A DNA stretch of 22,192 nucleotides, taken from UBA1402 sp964575345 (GTDB lineage Bacteria > Bacteroidota > Bacteroidia > Bacteroidales > UBA1402). The stretch lies in contig CAZNQD010000037.1 in NCBI GenBank assembly GCA_964575345.1, forward strand, positions 1 to 22,192, read 5' to 3'. The notes beneath the pieces are model-generated. The model saw nothing but the letters and a program-made list of their open reading frames with translations, did no database searches and was not told the origin of the DNA. Positions 5,788-14,653 of the stretch are shown here, one piece after another; position 1 is the stretch's first letter, and each line of letters starts with the position of its first letter. Made by a program: the position numbers and the translations under genes.

Positions 5788-8514
5788 ATGAAAACAAAAT
5801 TACTATTGATTTGCCTTATTGCCCTGAATTGTACGCCGACAACAGAAGCTCAGGTCAATATTTCGGTAGACACCGATCAACCTGCTGTCCCCATGAGCCA
5901 GGATTTAATCGGGGTATTTTTTGAAGACATCAACTATGCCGCAGACGGAGGCTTGTATGCTGAATTGGTTCAAAACCGTTCCTTTGAGTATTATGTCGTG
6001 GATGGTTATACCAGTATGGGGCCATTAACGGCCTGGTCAGTAGTTCAGGAAGGAGGAGCCTCGGTAGCCTTAAGTGTAGTAGGTAATCAGGCACTAAATC
6101 AGAACAATACCAAATGTCTTAAATTGCTGATTAACAATCAGGGAACGGCCGCCGGAGTCAAAAACACAGGTTTTGACGGAATCGCACTTGAAGGAAATGA
6201 ATACTACGATTTCTCCATTTACCTGAAACGCGATACGGACTACGACCAGGCAGTAGTGGTTCAACTAAAAAGTTCCGGTGGTTATGTTTTTGCCAGCGAT
6301 ACCATTGCCGGCACCAGTGCAGAATGGCAGCAATATAAACTAACACTTCAAAGCAAACTTAGTTTTGGTGATGCGGCGTTGTATATTCTGCCTCAAGGCG
6401 TTGGAAACGTCTATATGGATATGGTTTCACTCTTTCCCGAGAAAACTTTCAAGAACCGCAAGAACGGATTGCGAATCGATCTGGCACAAGCCATCGCCGA
6501 TCTGGAACCACAATTTCTCCGCTTTCCCGGAGGCTGCATCTCGCACGGCAGGGGTCTGGACAACGCCTACCGCTGGAAACATACCGTAGGCGATGTAGCT
6601 GAACGTAAGCCCAACTGGAATCTCTGGGGTTATCACCAAACTTACGGTTTAGGTTTTTACGAATATTTTCTCTTTTGCGAAGACCTGGGAGCAAAGCCCC
6701 TGCCTGTCATACCGGTAGGAATTTCCTGCCAGTTCAGAAGCAGAGAAGTAGCGCCTCTGGAAGAAATGGGCCCCTGGATACAAGACGCCATCGACCTGGT
6801 TGAATTTGCCAACGGCGATGTATCTACCACCTGGGGAGCCCTGCGGGCTGAGATGGGACATCCCGAGCCTTTCCATATGGAATACCTTTGTCTGGGTAAC
6901 GAAGAGGACGACATTCCTGAATTCAGAGAACGCTTCCTGATGTTTAAAGACAGCCTGCGCAACTATTGCCCCGAGATCAAAATCATCGGAACTTCGGGCA
7001 CCGACGACACCGGCAGCCACTATACTACGCTATGGGAATTCAGTCGCGAAAATCAGCTGGATGCTGTAGACGAACATTACTACAATTCCCCGGACTGGTT
7101 TTTGAACAACAACCATCGCTACGACAACTTTGATCGTCAGGGCCCCAGGGTTTTCATAGGCGAATACGCTTCTCAGGACGACAGATTGTACAATGCCATT
7201 GCCGAGGCCGCTTATTTAACCGGTGTGGAACGCAATGCCGACATTGTTGAACTCACTTGTTATGCTCCTCTTTTTTGCAACGACAAACACCAGCAATGGC
7301 ATCCCGATTTGATCCGCTTTGACAACACAGAGGTCGTCAAAACTGCCAGCTATTACGTGCAGCAAATGTACAGCACCAATCCGGGCGACGAGTATTTAAA
7401 TTCCCTGATAAGCTACGATCCCTCTTTTCAACTCAGTGGTACAGATTTTAGAGGTAAAGTTGGTGTAGGCACCTGGAATACCCAGGCCAGTTACGATGAT
7501 TTAAGTATCAGCAGCGGCGAAAACCTTCTTTATTCTGAGGACTTTTCGGCCGGCAGCAGCAACTGGCAAGTGCTCTCGGGCAGTTTCAACGCAACCGGAG
7601 GCCTCTACAATCAGACAGCCAATTCAGAACCGGCTGTCAGTATATTCAATCAAACCGTAGATACCGATAATTATGTCTTCCGTATCAAAGCTCAAAAAAC
7701 CGGAGGAAACGAAGGCTTTCTGATTCCTTTTGCTTATCAGGACCAAAACAATTATTACTGGCTCAATATTGGCGGCTGGGGCAACACACAACATGCCATC
7801 GAAAAAGTAAGCAACGGCGTCAAGAGCGTCCTGTTAACCGCAGCCGGAAGAATCAACCCGAACCAATGGTACGAAATTCGTCTGGAAGCCAGGGGCGAGA
7901 CCATGGAATGTTACCTGGACGACACCCGGCTTTTTGTCGTTCCTGCAGCCACGGGGCCGGTCACCGCATCCATCAGCCGCGACAACGAGAGCAATGAGCT
8001 GATTTTCAAAATTGTGAATTCGGGCGATCAGGCCGTCACAGCTAATATCAACATCACCGGAGCTCCAATTGACCAACAGGTCGATTGTCAGTTACTGACC
8101 GGTACAGCAACGCAACGCAACAGCCTGGCTGAACCTGAACTGATTAAACCAAGCTTCTACAGCCTGTCAGTCAGCAATCAATTTCAATGTCAGCTGCCGG
8201 CTTATTCCATGCAGGTATTCAGGGTAATAGAGAACGGATCAGCTCTGGACAAACTGCAACAGGATAAAAGCTCGCTGCTGAAAATAATTCCGAATCCTGT
8301 TCAAAGCAACAAAGCCGACATCGTTTTCGAGCAACCCGACCGGCAAGCTTATAGCCTGAAATTGTTCGACGGTAATGGCAAATTACTCTGGCATAAAGAT
8401 AAAATACACTCCAGGATAACTACCATAGAAACCAGCCAATTACCGGCATCCGTCTATCTGGTGCAAATCGTACACAACAACACAAAGTACACAGCCCCCT
8501 TGATTCAAAACTAG
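5788..8514 (+). CDS. GH51 alpha-L-arabinofuranosidase with T9SS sorting domain
   Basis: Extracellular enzyme that would release terminal arabinofuranose from arabinan, arabinogalactan or arabinoxylan. It has 908 residues. A Sec signal peptide spans 1-22. A sandwich/CBM-like region (about 70-215) follows the FFEDINYAADGGLYAEL strand. The clan GH-A barrel includes LRFPGGC (244-250), the acid/base in CLGNEEDD (Glu372) and the nucleophile in VFIGEYAS (Glu459). The C-terminal beta domain is interrupted by a concanavalin/LamG-like insert at about 582-720. The last 80 residues (IIPNPV start, then LKLFDGNGKLLW and LPASVYLVQI) are a type A T9SS sorting domain, so export to the cell surface or medium is expected. 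It is divergent from spt and convergent with the GH95 gene. Substrate preference within GH51 cannot be read from sequence alone. Confidence 0.93.
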   Translation: MKTKLLLICLIALNCTPTTEAQVNISVDTDQPAVPMSQDLIGVFFEDINYAADGGLYAELVQNRSFEYYVVDGYTSMGPLTAWSVVQEGGASVALSVVGNQALNQNNTKCLKLLINNQGTAAGVKNTGFDGIALEGNEYYDFSIYLKRDTDYDQAVVVQLKSSGGYVFASDTIAGTSAEWQQYKLTLQSKLSFGDAALYILPQGVGNVYMDMVSLFPEKTFKNRKNGLRIDLAQAIADLEPQFLRFPGGCISHGRGLDNAYRWKHTVGDVAERKPNWNLWGYHQTYGLGFYEYFLFCEDLGAKPLPVIPVGISCQFRSREVAPLEEMGPWIQDAIDLVEFANGDVSTTWGALRAEMGHPEPFHMEYLCLGNEEDDIPEFRERFLMFKDSLRNYCPEIKIIGTSGTDDTGSHYTTLWEFSRENQLDAVDEHYYNSPDWFLNNNHRYDNFDRQGPRVFIGEYASQDDRLYNAIAEAAYLTGVERNADIVELTCYAPLFCNDKHQQWHPDLIRFDNTEVVKTASYYVQQMYSTNPGDEYLNSLISYDPSFQLSGTDFRGKVGVGTWNTQASYDDLSISSGENLLYSEDFSAGSSNWQVLSGSFNATGGLYNQTANSEPAVSIFNQTVDTDNYVFRIKAQKTGGNEGFLIPFAYQDQNNYYWLNIGGWGNTQHAIEKVSNGVKSVLLTAAGRINPNQWYEIRLEARGETMECYLDDTRLFVVPAATGPVTASISRDNESNELIFKIVNSGDQAVTANINITGAPIDQQVDCQLLTGTATQRNSLAEPELIKPSFYSLSVSNQFQCQLPAYSMQVFRVIENGSALDKLQQDKSSLLKIIPNPVQSNKADIVFEQPDRQAYSLKLFDGNGKLLWHKDKIHSRITTIETSQLPASVYLVQIVHNNTKYTAPLIQN

Positions 8515-8714
8515 CCTGAGGTCTGTCAGCTTTCGCCAGCTGCCCATGGGCGGCAAGTCCCGGCAAGCATAAACGCTTGCCCGGGTATGCTGCAACTTCC
8601 GCCAGCTGCTTGCGACAAGGCAGTGGTAAGGATCCGCTTATGCACCTGAGAAACGGAATGTCCACTATTATTTTAGTGTCAGAGGACACAAAGTCAGAGG
8701 ACACAAAGCAAACA
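8515..8714. repeat. Convergent intergenic region rich in hairpins and short repeats
   Basis: This 200-bp gap lies between two convergent glycosidase genes and has no credible ORF. It holds GCCCATGGGC, a perfect palindrome (8542-8551). A stem of about 10 bp with one bulge pairs 8559-8568 with 8575-8585 around loop ATAAAC. CGCCAGCTGC occurs twice (8534-8543 and 8600-8609), and a smaller bulged hairpin lies near 8607-8625. No long T-tract follows the stems, so a simple intrinsic terminator is not proven; a REP-like role or bidirectional termination is possible. Confidence 0.5.
8678..8707. repeat. Perfect 15-bp tandem duplication with hairpin
   Basis: GTCAGAGGACACAAA occurs twice without a gap (8678-8692 and 8693-8707), ending 7 bp before the GH95 stop codon. 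GTGTC (8676-8680) can pair with GACAC (8685-8689) around loop AGAG. A TGTCC at 8659-8663 faces GGACA at 8684-8688, giving a second inverted pair. Confidence 0.8.
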
Positions 8715-11195
8715 CTATAAGACCGTCAACAACATCGTTTTGCCTTTGGGTATCAGAACGTCGTATTCATAGATTGGCTTCAGCTCCGGAAGTTCGAGGA
8801 CTTCTTGATTGTTCATCAAAGGAGCCTTGATCCCGGGAAGCTGATAAAACGGGTTGCTATTGGGTCCTTCGGCCGCTTTCAAACCCTTAGCCTTGAGGGG
8901 CACGTAAGAACGAATACGACAATTCCCTCCTAAGGTAGATTTAATCAAAATTTTGTCGGCCCGGCCTTCTTTCCAGGACAGATCCACCCGGAATCCTCCC
9001 CTGGCCCTTAGTCCTTTTACACTGCCTTCTATCCAGGCAGAGGGCAAAGCCGGCAGTATATGCAAAGCACCATCGTGGCTTTGCAATAACATTTCGGCTA
9101 TCCCTGAGGTGCAACCAAAATTGCCGTCAATCTGAAAAGGCGGATGAGCATCCAGCAAATTGGGATAGGTACCGCCGGTTTGGCTGCCGTCGGGCCGGAT
9201 GGCGGGGCTAAGTTGTTCGGTGATAAGTTTCATGGCCCGGTCCCCGTCGAGCAGACGAGCCCAAAGATTCACTTTCCAGCCCATGGACCAACCCGTGGAA
9301 ACATCGCCTCTGGCCTGAAGCGAAGTTTTGGCTGCCTCAAATAACGCGGGATTACGATAAGGCGAGATCTGGTTGGAAGGATACAAGCCGTATAAATGCG
9401 ATACATGCCGGTGGCGGTCATTGGGCCTGTCCCAGTCCTGCATCCATTCCTGCAATTGCCCCCAGCGCCCGATCTGCATAGGAGCCAGTTGTTCACGGAG
9501 CATCCGCAGGCTGTCGGCATACGACTGATCTTTGTCCAGAATTTCTGCCGCTGCCATCAGATTGGAAAACACATCGTAGATCAATTGATTGTCCATGGTA
9601 GTACCGGCCGTTATGCTTACTCCCGAACTATGGGAATTCTCGGGCGACATGGAGGGGCTTAATACCATCCAGCCATGAACCGGCTCTTTTTGCAATACGT
9701 CTTTCAAAAACTGAGAAGCCCCCTTCAGTACCGGATAATATGCTTCGAGAAAAGCCTGATCGCCCGAGTAGAGGTAATGCTGCCAGATGTGCTGGCTCAG
9801 CCAGGCGCCTCCCATAGGCCAAAGACCGTAAAAAGCCCCGTCCACCGGTCCGCTTATACGCCAGCGGTCGGTATTGTGGTGCACACACCAGCCCCTGGCT
9901 CCGTACAATTGATCGGCGGCCTCTGCTCCGGTAAGGGAAAGATCGCGAAGCATAGCAAACAGCGGCTCGTGCATTTCCGGTAAGTTGCAGGATTCTGCAG
10001 GCCAGTAATTCATTTCGGTATTGATGTTTATCGTGTATTTGCTGTCCCAGGCCGGGCTGAGTTTATCGGTCCACAGGCCTTGTAAGGTGGCAGGCTGAGT
10101 GCCGGGCATAGAGCTGCTGATTAAGAGATAACGGCCAAACTGAAAATACAGGGCAGCCAACTGAGGATCTTTACCTTCTTTGAACTGTTCCAAGCGTTGG
10201 TTTGTAGACAAATTCACAGCAGCGCTGCTTCCCAGGTTTAAATCAACTCTCTCGAACAGTGGTCGGTATATGGCAATATGGTCTTTGCGCAATTGCCTGT
10301 AAGATTTGGCAAAGGCTGCATCCATTATAGACTGTGCCAACTGGTCGGGATCGCCGCTGATGTCGTTGTAGTCTTTCACATTGCTGGCCATTGAAACAAA
10401 CAACACCAGCCGGTTTGCTTTGTGTACCTGCAAAGATTGTTCTTTGAGTTCCAGTGTACCACCCTCGAGCCTGGGTTTAACGATAACAGTGAAGTCCACA
10501 GCGCCTTCTTTGTTTTCTCTGCTGCTGCTCGTGGCTCTCAGGTAAAGGGCAGACTGAGCTGTTTCAATCCGGTGTCCCGGATGTTCGCCGTTTAGTTTTA
10601 TTTCCATATCCAGGGCTCCGGGGCGATCGGCCGAGATTTCCATTACAATGAGATCGTCACTGAAAGAACTAAAGATTTCGCGATGAAACTCAATGCCACT
10701 GCGCCGGTATTGTATATTGAGCAAAGCTTCGTCCAGACTCAGCACACGGCGGTAATCTTCTACCTGTCCTTCTCCCTGTTGATGCAGAAACAGACGCCCC
10801 AGCGGCTGGTAACACATGCCGTGATTGCCCTTGGTCCCGATGTTTTTAGGTAAAGCACTGAAAGCCAATTCCTGGGCTTCCTGATATTTTTCATCGAAAA
10901 TCAGCTGACGTATTTCGGGCAACAGAGATTTCAGTTCCGGCTGGATATTGTTGCCTGGCCCTCCCGACCAGACATTTTCTTCGTTGAGTTGCAGGTGCTC
11001 GGTCTCTACACCGCCAAAAACCATGGCCCCCAGGCGGCCGTTGCCAATGGGTAGGGCTTCTTCCCAGATTGATGCGGGCTGTTCATAAAACAAGCGCATA
11101 GGATTTTCCTCAGGAGAGGATTGTGGGATACCTTGTCCGCCACATGCTGCAAATACTAAGGCTATGCCGCCTAATAAAAGAGTTGTTTTTTTCAT
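8715..11195 (-). CDS. GH95 alpha-L-fucosidase / alpha-L-galactosidase, lipoprotein
   Basis: Lipoprotein glycosidase of 826 residues with the full GH95 layout: N-terminal beta domain, linker, (alpha/alpha)6 barrel and C-terminal domain. A lipobox ends in FAAC (Cys18). Family motifs are LPIGNGRLGAMVFGG (48-62), INTEMNYWPAESC (391-403) with the Asn pair 390/392 of the catalytic site, SPSMSPEN with the predicted general acid Glu519, and PFQIDGNFG with Asp690. Thr388 stands two residues before the first Asn. The ATG at 11195 is used; the frame opens with a TTG two codons earlier. It begins 26 bp after the stop of fetB on the same strand. The linkage released is probably a terminal alpha-L-fucosyl or L-galactosyl residue of plant polysaccharide; the choice between them is inference. 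Confidence 0.92.
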   Translation of the reverse strand: MKKTTLLLGGIALVFAACGGQGIPQSSPEENPMRLFYEQPASIWEEALPIGNGRLGAMVFGGVETEHLQLNEENVWSGGPGNNIQPELKSLLPEIRQLIFDEKYQEAQELAFSALPKNIGTKGNHGMCYQPLGRLFLHQQGEGQVEDYRRVLSLDEALLNIQYRRSGIEFHREIFSSFSDDLIVMEISADRPGALDMEIKLNGEHPGHRIETAQSALYLRATSSSRENKEGAVDFTVIVKPRLEGGTLELKEQSLQVHKANRLVLFVSMASNVKDYNDISGDPDQLAQSIMDAAFAKSYRQLRKDHIAIYRPLFERVDLNLGSSAAVNLSTNQRLEQFKEGKDPQLAALYFQFGRYLLISSSMPGTQPATLQGLWTDKLSPAWDSKYTININTEMNYWPAESCNLPEMHEPLFAMLRDLSLTGAEAADQLYGARGWCVHHNTDRWRISGPVDGAFYGLWPMGGAWLSQHIWQHYLYSGDQAFLEAYYPVLKGASQFLKDVLQKEPVHGWMVLSPSMSPENSHSSGVSITAGTTMDNQLIYDVFSNLMAAAEILDKDQSYADSLRMLREQLAPMQIGRWGQLQEWMQDWDRPNDRHRHVSHLYGLYPSNQISPYRNPALFEAAKTSLQARGDVSTGWSMGWKVNLWARLLDGDRAMKLITEQLSPAIRPDGSQTGGTYPNLLDAHPPFQIDGNFGCTSGIAEMLLQSHDGALHILPALPSAWIEGSVKGLRARGGFRVDLSWKEGRADKILIKSTLGGNCRIRSYVPLKAKGLKAAEGPNSNPFYQLPGIKAPLMNNQEVLELPELKPIYEYDVLIPKGKTMLLTVL

Positions 11196-11221
11196 CTTCA
11201 ATACTTTAAAAAGAGGTGGTC

Positions 11222-12019
11222 TTAGGATTTATATATTTTCTTACGATCGAAATTGTAAAAGGCATCAAAGACCACTTTGTTGGAAGCAATTATACTTAAA
11301 AATAAATTGAGCGTACAACCGGTAAAAATAGCCAACATGATCATTATTTGATATTTGATGGCAATCGCAGGAGAACTGCCGCCCAAAAGCTGACCGGTCA
11401 TCATACCCGGCAAAGAAATCAGTCCCATCACTGACATATTGGCTATCATAGGATTGATGGCCTGTTTTAGGGCTTCCGCAATAAACGGCCGTATACTTAA
11501 TCTCAGGTTGTTTCCTGTGTTGGTCAACAAAAAATGAAACAAATCGGACTTCTCGTTCAATTCTTTAAAATAGCTGCGCATACCCACAATGTTGTGGTTA
11601 AGAGCATTCCCCAGAATCATTCCCGTAATTGGAATAAAATATTGTGTATCAAATATATAATCCAATCTTATTACAAATCCCAGAAAAAAAGCATCCACTA
11701 TCAGCACCGTGGTAAAAGAAGTAATAAACAAGGGTAACAAAAAACTTTTCCAGTTGAGTGAGGCTCTGCTGATGGTCGTTGTTATGCCCACAATAATCAT
11801 GATCAGCACCCAGAGTATATTGAGCCAGGCGTTGTTCAATTCAAAGATCCATTCCAGATAAACCGCTACCAGGGAGAGTTGGACTACCATCCGGACAACG
11901 GCGATCAAGGTACTTTTGATCAATCCTGTCTTATAATAGTACAAAAAGGCCAGCGGTATGATCAGAATAATAAAACTCAACAGCAAATCTTTGATGCTTA
12001 TATCAATGGCTCCGCTCAT
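11222..12019 (-). CDS. fetB: FetB-type ABC permease (UPF0014)
   Basis: A 265-residue integral membrane protein of the UPF0014 family, matching in length the E. coli FetB (YbbM) subunit of the FetAB iron exporter. Hydrophobic segments fall at about residues 10-28, 35-56, 62-83, 92-115, 128-142, 190-212 and 223-245. Family-typical stretches are GMILGNALNHNIVGM (132-146) and VMGLISLPGMMTGQLLGGSSP (197-217), given to locate the coupling region. The ATG overlaps the TGA of the upstream ATPase gene as ATGA, so the two are coupled. The role would be export of iron or another metal; the metal is inferred from the E. coli system. GH95 follows after 26 bp. Confidence 0.88.
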   Translation of the reverse strand: MSGAIDISIKDLLLSFIILIIPLAFLYYYKTGLIKSTLIAVVRMVVQLSLVAVYLEWIFELNNAWLNILWVLIMIIVGITTTISRASLNWKSFLLPLFITSFTTVLIVDAFFLGFVIRLDYIFDTQYFIPITGMILGNALNHNIVGMRSYFKELNEKSDLFHFLLTNTGNNLRLSIRPFIAEALKQAINPMIANMSVMGLISLPGMMTGQLLGGSSPAIAIKYQIMIMLAIFTGCTLNLFLSIIASNKVVFDAFYNFDRKKIYKS

Positions 12020-12609
12020 AAGGCTATTCTTTTTGGTACAGCATTAATCCAAGTTTGGTTGTGCGATGCAGACAAGATGGTTCTGTCTTTCATTTGTCCG
12101 ATAGTACTTAAAAGCAATTGAATAGAATCTTCATCCAAAGAGGCAGTCGGTTCATCCATAAGTATTATGCTTTTATCCAGGGCAAAACAAATGGCCATTA
12201 CAAGCCTTTGCTTTTGCCCTCCGCTGATAATGGTAAAGGGCTGCTCTGTGATTTGAACTTCCAGGCCCAACTTCAGGGCGTATTGTTCCACCTGGGGGCG
12301 TTTATGCTTCATATGGAGCATTTCGAGCAATTCCAGGCCGTTTTGTACCGGGAGGTTACTATTTTGAGGAATCCAGGCCATGGATTCTCTCAGGACTTTG
12401 ATATTGGCCGCGTTGAGTTCTTTGTCCTGAATGATAATTTGACCCTGGTCGGGACGAACATAAGCCTGAATCAGTTTAAGCAGAGTAGATTTTCCCCTGC
12501 CGGATGAACCGGTTATGCAGTAATGCTCCCCTCGTTGAACCGAAAAATTCAAATCACTGAATATGACTTTATCTCCAAAATTCAGGAAAATGTTATTACA
12601 CTCTATCAT
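12016..12609 (-). CDS. fetA: FetA-type ABC transporter ATPase
   Basis: A 197-residue ATP-binding subunit, compact like other FetA (YbbL) proteins. Walker A is GSSGRGKST (34-42), with Arg where many have Ser/Ala. The Q-loop Gln82 is in WIPQNS, the signature is ISGGQKQR (128-135), Walker B is SIILMDE (147-153) with catalytic Glu153, the D-loop is ASLDED, and the switch His183 is in SASHNQ. All catalytic elements are intact. It is followed by its permease with a 4-bp ATGA overlap. The 127-bp gap upstream (12610-12736) shows no clear promoter box to me, so the pair may be partly read from the hydrolase gene upstream. Confidence 0.88.
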   Translation of the reverse strand: MIECNNIFLNFGDKVIFSDLNFSVQRGEHYCITGSSGRGKSTLLKLIQAYVRPDQGQIIIQDKELNAANIKVLRESMAWIPQNSNLPVQNGLELLEMLHMKHKRPQVEQYALKLGLEVQITEQPFTIISGGQKQRLVMAICFALDKSIILMDEPTASLDEDSIQLLLSTIGQMKDRTILSASHNQTWINAVPKRIAL

Positions 12610-12736
12610 TTAAGCATTTTCTTTCTTGATACAATAACTGTCCATGCGATCGCTTATTCAGTTTTCATTGCTTATACAGTGTGATCCGTTTAAAAGCCTT
12701 CATTGTTTCTTTGCAAGGCGATCCTGAAAAAATATC

Positions 12737-14437
12737 TCAGCTTTTTGAAAAAACAAATTTTTCTACGGCCCCGAAGCCTGCCGCCTTTAGTTTGACATGA
12801 TAAAGGCCTTGCGGTAATCCCAGTCTGTGCAGAGAGATGATTTCGGTTTGGATGCCCGGTTCTGCCATTTTTTTCGCCGTAGAAAAGACGAGCAGGCCTG
12901 TCAGATCAAAGACTTGAATTTGTATTTCGGTTGCTTGAGATAAACTGAATCTGATCAGCAATTCTTCCCTGGCTGGATTGTAGGATAACAACAAAGGCAG
13001 CTGCCTGCTTTCAACTACCGCGAGCTTGTTCTGGGTGGTATCTTCGCTCAGGGAAGGAGGGTTTAAATATTGGTCAAAGAAATCGTAAAGCTGCCCGAGC
13101 GAAGCGGAGTCTTTGGGTACGGAATGGCCGTTGTCGTAATCGACCACGCTTACAGGCGGTATAGCCCATTCTTCGAGTTTTTCTTTGAATTTCTGAATTT
13201 GATCCAGGTAATAATGGCTGTCGGTGTTGTTGTAGAAAAACAGCACCGGAGACGACAGTCCCGATTGCACCAGGTAAGCGGCCCCCATCGTTTCCCAGAG
13301 TTCATAATTGTCTTTCAAAGCTCCCCAGGCCCAGGGGCAGCGCGTTTCTAAATTACCGTCGCCATCGTTTGTTGTATTATATATTTGGGTAAAATCGAAC
13401 ACGCCCGGGCCCAGAGCAGCTGCCTGTACATCATCGGATAAACCGATATGTAATCCGGCATTTTCGAATTCAGGTACAGAGCGGTCGCCCACCGCCATGG
13501 CACCGGCATCGGAGCCACGCGAGAATCCGTAAATTCCAATTTTACCCGACAATCCGAGCTCCTGGCTTTTGGCTCTGAGCGTTCGAACGGCTGATTTAAC
13601 TTTTTGTGCGGCGTCCGGATTGGTCTGATAGGATTTGTAGGTGTCGTTGGCTCCGCCGGTGGGTTTACCTGAGCCCCAGTTGCAATATTTGGGGTGATCT
13701 GCAATGGCCCAGGCGATGCCTCTGGCTGGCGCGCCTTCCAGAAAGGAATCATCGAAAAGTCCCAATGTGTAGGGCAAATACAGACGTTGATGTTTTTGGG
13801 CGTCTGTCATCATACCACTGTTACTGTCGTAAGTGGCGTAGCTGTTGCTGTAGGAAAAAGACAAAACCACCGGCACGGGCTCCCGGGGATTGGCCGGATA
13901 AATAATGTCCATATACAGGGAATCGCCCTGAGTATATCCGGAAGGCCAGTTATAAACCGTAGGATCGTCTTTGAAATAGGCCACGTCACGGGCTATGCGA
14001 TAGCCCTCGAACAAAATGTAGCTTCTGTAGTCCGAACAGTTAGTGAGTCCGCAAAAAGAGCCTGATTGCAGCGCGTTGTTAATGGCAATAATATCTTTGT
14101 TTATAGTGGGGGAAACGGCTGTACTACGATTGGCATAGTCCAGCTCGATAACCCGGTAACCCTGCGCCAGCAACCAGGAAACATTTTCGGCATTGCTGTA
14201 TTGGCCTATCTTGCCAAATCCGAGATTTTCGAGATACACCACAGTGATTGACTTACCTTTGTAATCCTTTTGAGGAGACTCGGGTTCTGTAACAGTATAG
14301 GCAAGCGGTTCTCCGGAAAGCGGACTGTTCCACAGGCCTGTAGCAGCATTCAACACTAAAGGCAGCAAAAACAAAAAGAGCGGAAAAACGATTTTTCTGC
14401 TCATCAACAGGGCACAAAACTTAAAAAAGGCTTTCAT
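12737..14437 (-). CDS. Secreted alpha/beta hydrolase with T9SS sorting domain
   Basis: A 566-residue exported hydrolase or esterase. A hydrophobic leader ends near LNAATG. The ATG at 14437 is the longest ATG start, but the in-frame ATG at 14404 (SRKIVFPLFLFLLPLVLNA) would give a more standard signal peptide. The frame formally opens with a GTG at 14440. About 40-190 is a leading region; the alpha/beta hydrolase core has its nucleophile elbow GFSRGS (Ser306), with Asp406 in NNTDSH and His438 in DNGHS as plausible partners. The last 85 residues, from LSYNPAREELLIRF to VEKFVFSKS, form a T9SS sorting domain with the FDLTG and LPQGLYHVKL motifs. The setting suggests a carbohydrate esterase, but the substrate is not readable. 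Neighbours are fetAB downstream and a divergent GH79-like gene. Confidence 0.82.
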   Translation of the reverse strand: MKAFFKFCALLMSRKIVFPLFLFLLPLVLNAATGLWNSPLSGEPLAYTVTEPESPQKDYKGKSITVVYLENLGFGKIGQYSNAENVSWLLAQGYRVIELDYANRSTAVSPTINKDIIAINNALQSGSFCGLTNCSDYRSYILFEGYRIARDVAYFKDDPTVYNWPSGYTQGDSLYMDIIYPANPREPVPVVLSFSYSNSYATYDSNSGMMTDAQKHQRLYLPYTLGLFDDSFLEGAPARGIAWAIADHPKYCNWGSGKPTGGANDTYKSYQTNPDAAQKVKSAVRTLRAKSQELGLSGKIGIYGFSRGSDAGAMAVGDRSVPEFENAGLHIGLSDDVQAAALGPGVFDFTQIYNTTNDGDGNLETRCPWAWGALKDNYELWETMGAAYLVQSGLSSPVLFFYNNTDSHYYLDQIQKFKEKLEEWAIPPVSVVDYDNGHSVPKDSASLGQLYDFFDQYLNPPSLSEDTTQNKLAVVESRQLPLLLSYNPAREELLIRFSLSQATEIQIQVFDLTGLLVFSTAKKMAEPGIQTEIISLHRLGLPQGLYHVKLKAAGFGAVEKFVFSKS

Positions 14438-14600
14438 CACTAAGGGTTATTACAAAAAAACTTAAGTGCCGATCAGCACAGTTGATTAAAACGAGCGTAA
14501 ATATGGCACAAAATTTTCATAAAATCTATGTCCGGTGCAGTTTCCTGCAGAAAAAAAATCCCCGGGCTATCCTGTCCATACAAAATCGGGGCTTCGGTGC

Positions 14601-14633
14601 TTGTGCAAGACATAAGAGAAATCGCTATATTTG
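14601..14633 (+). promoter_or_regulatory. Bacteroidota-type promoter of the GH79-like gene pair
   Basis: TATATTTG at 14626-14633 is a perfect TAnnTTTG, with TTG at 14601-14603 (22-nt spacer). The box ends 20 nt before the ATG at 14654, which supports that start and a short leader. The hydrolase gene on the other strand has no equally clear box in this 216-bp divergent gap. Confidence 0.65.
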
Positions 14634-14653
14634 TCGCGTTCATAATTACAAAT

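Noticed and set aside
6649..7020. Minus-strand ORFs inside the GH51 gene
   Set aside because: They are antisense to the catalytic barrel and have no family features.
14528..14653. Longer N-terminus of the GH79-like protein
   Set aside because: It would run through a perfect promoter box and hide the lipoprotein signal that starts at 14654.
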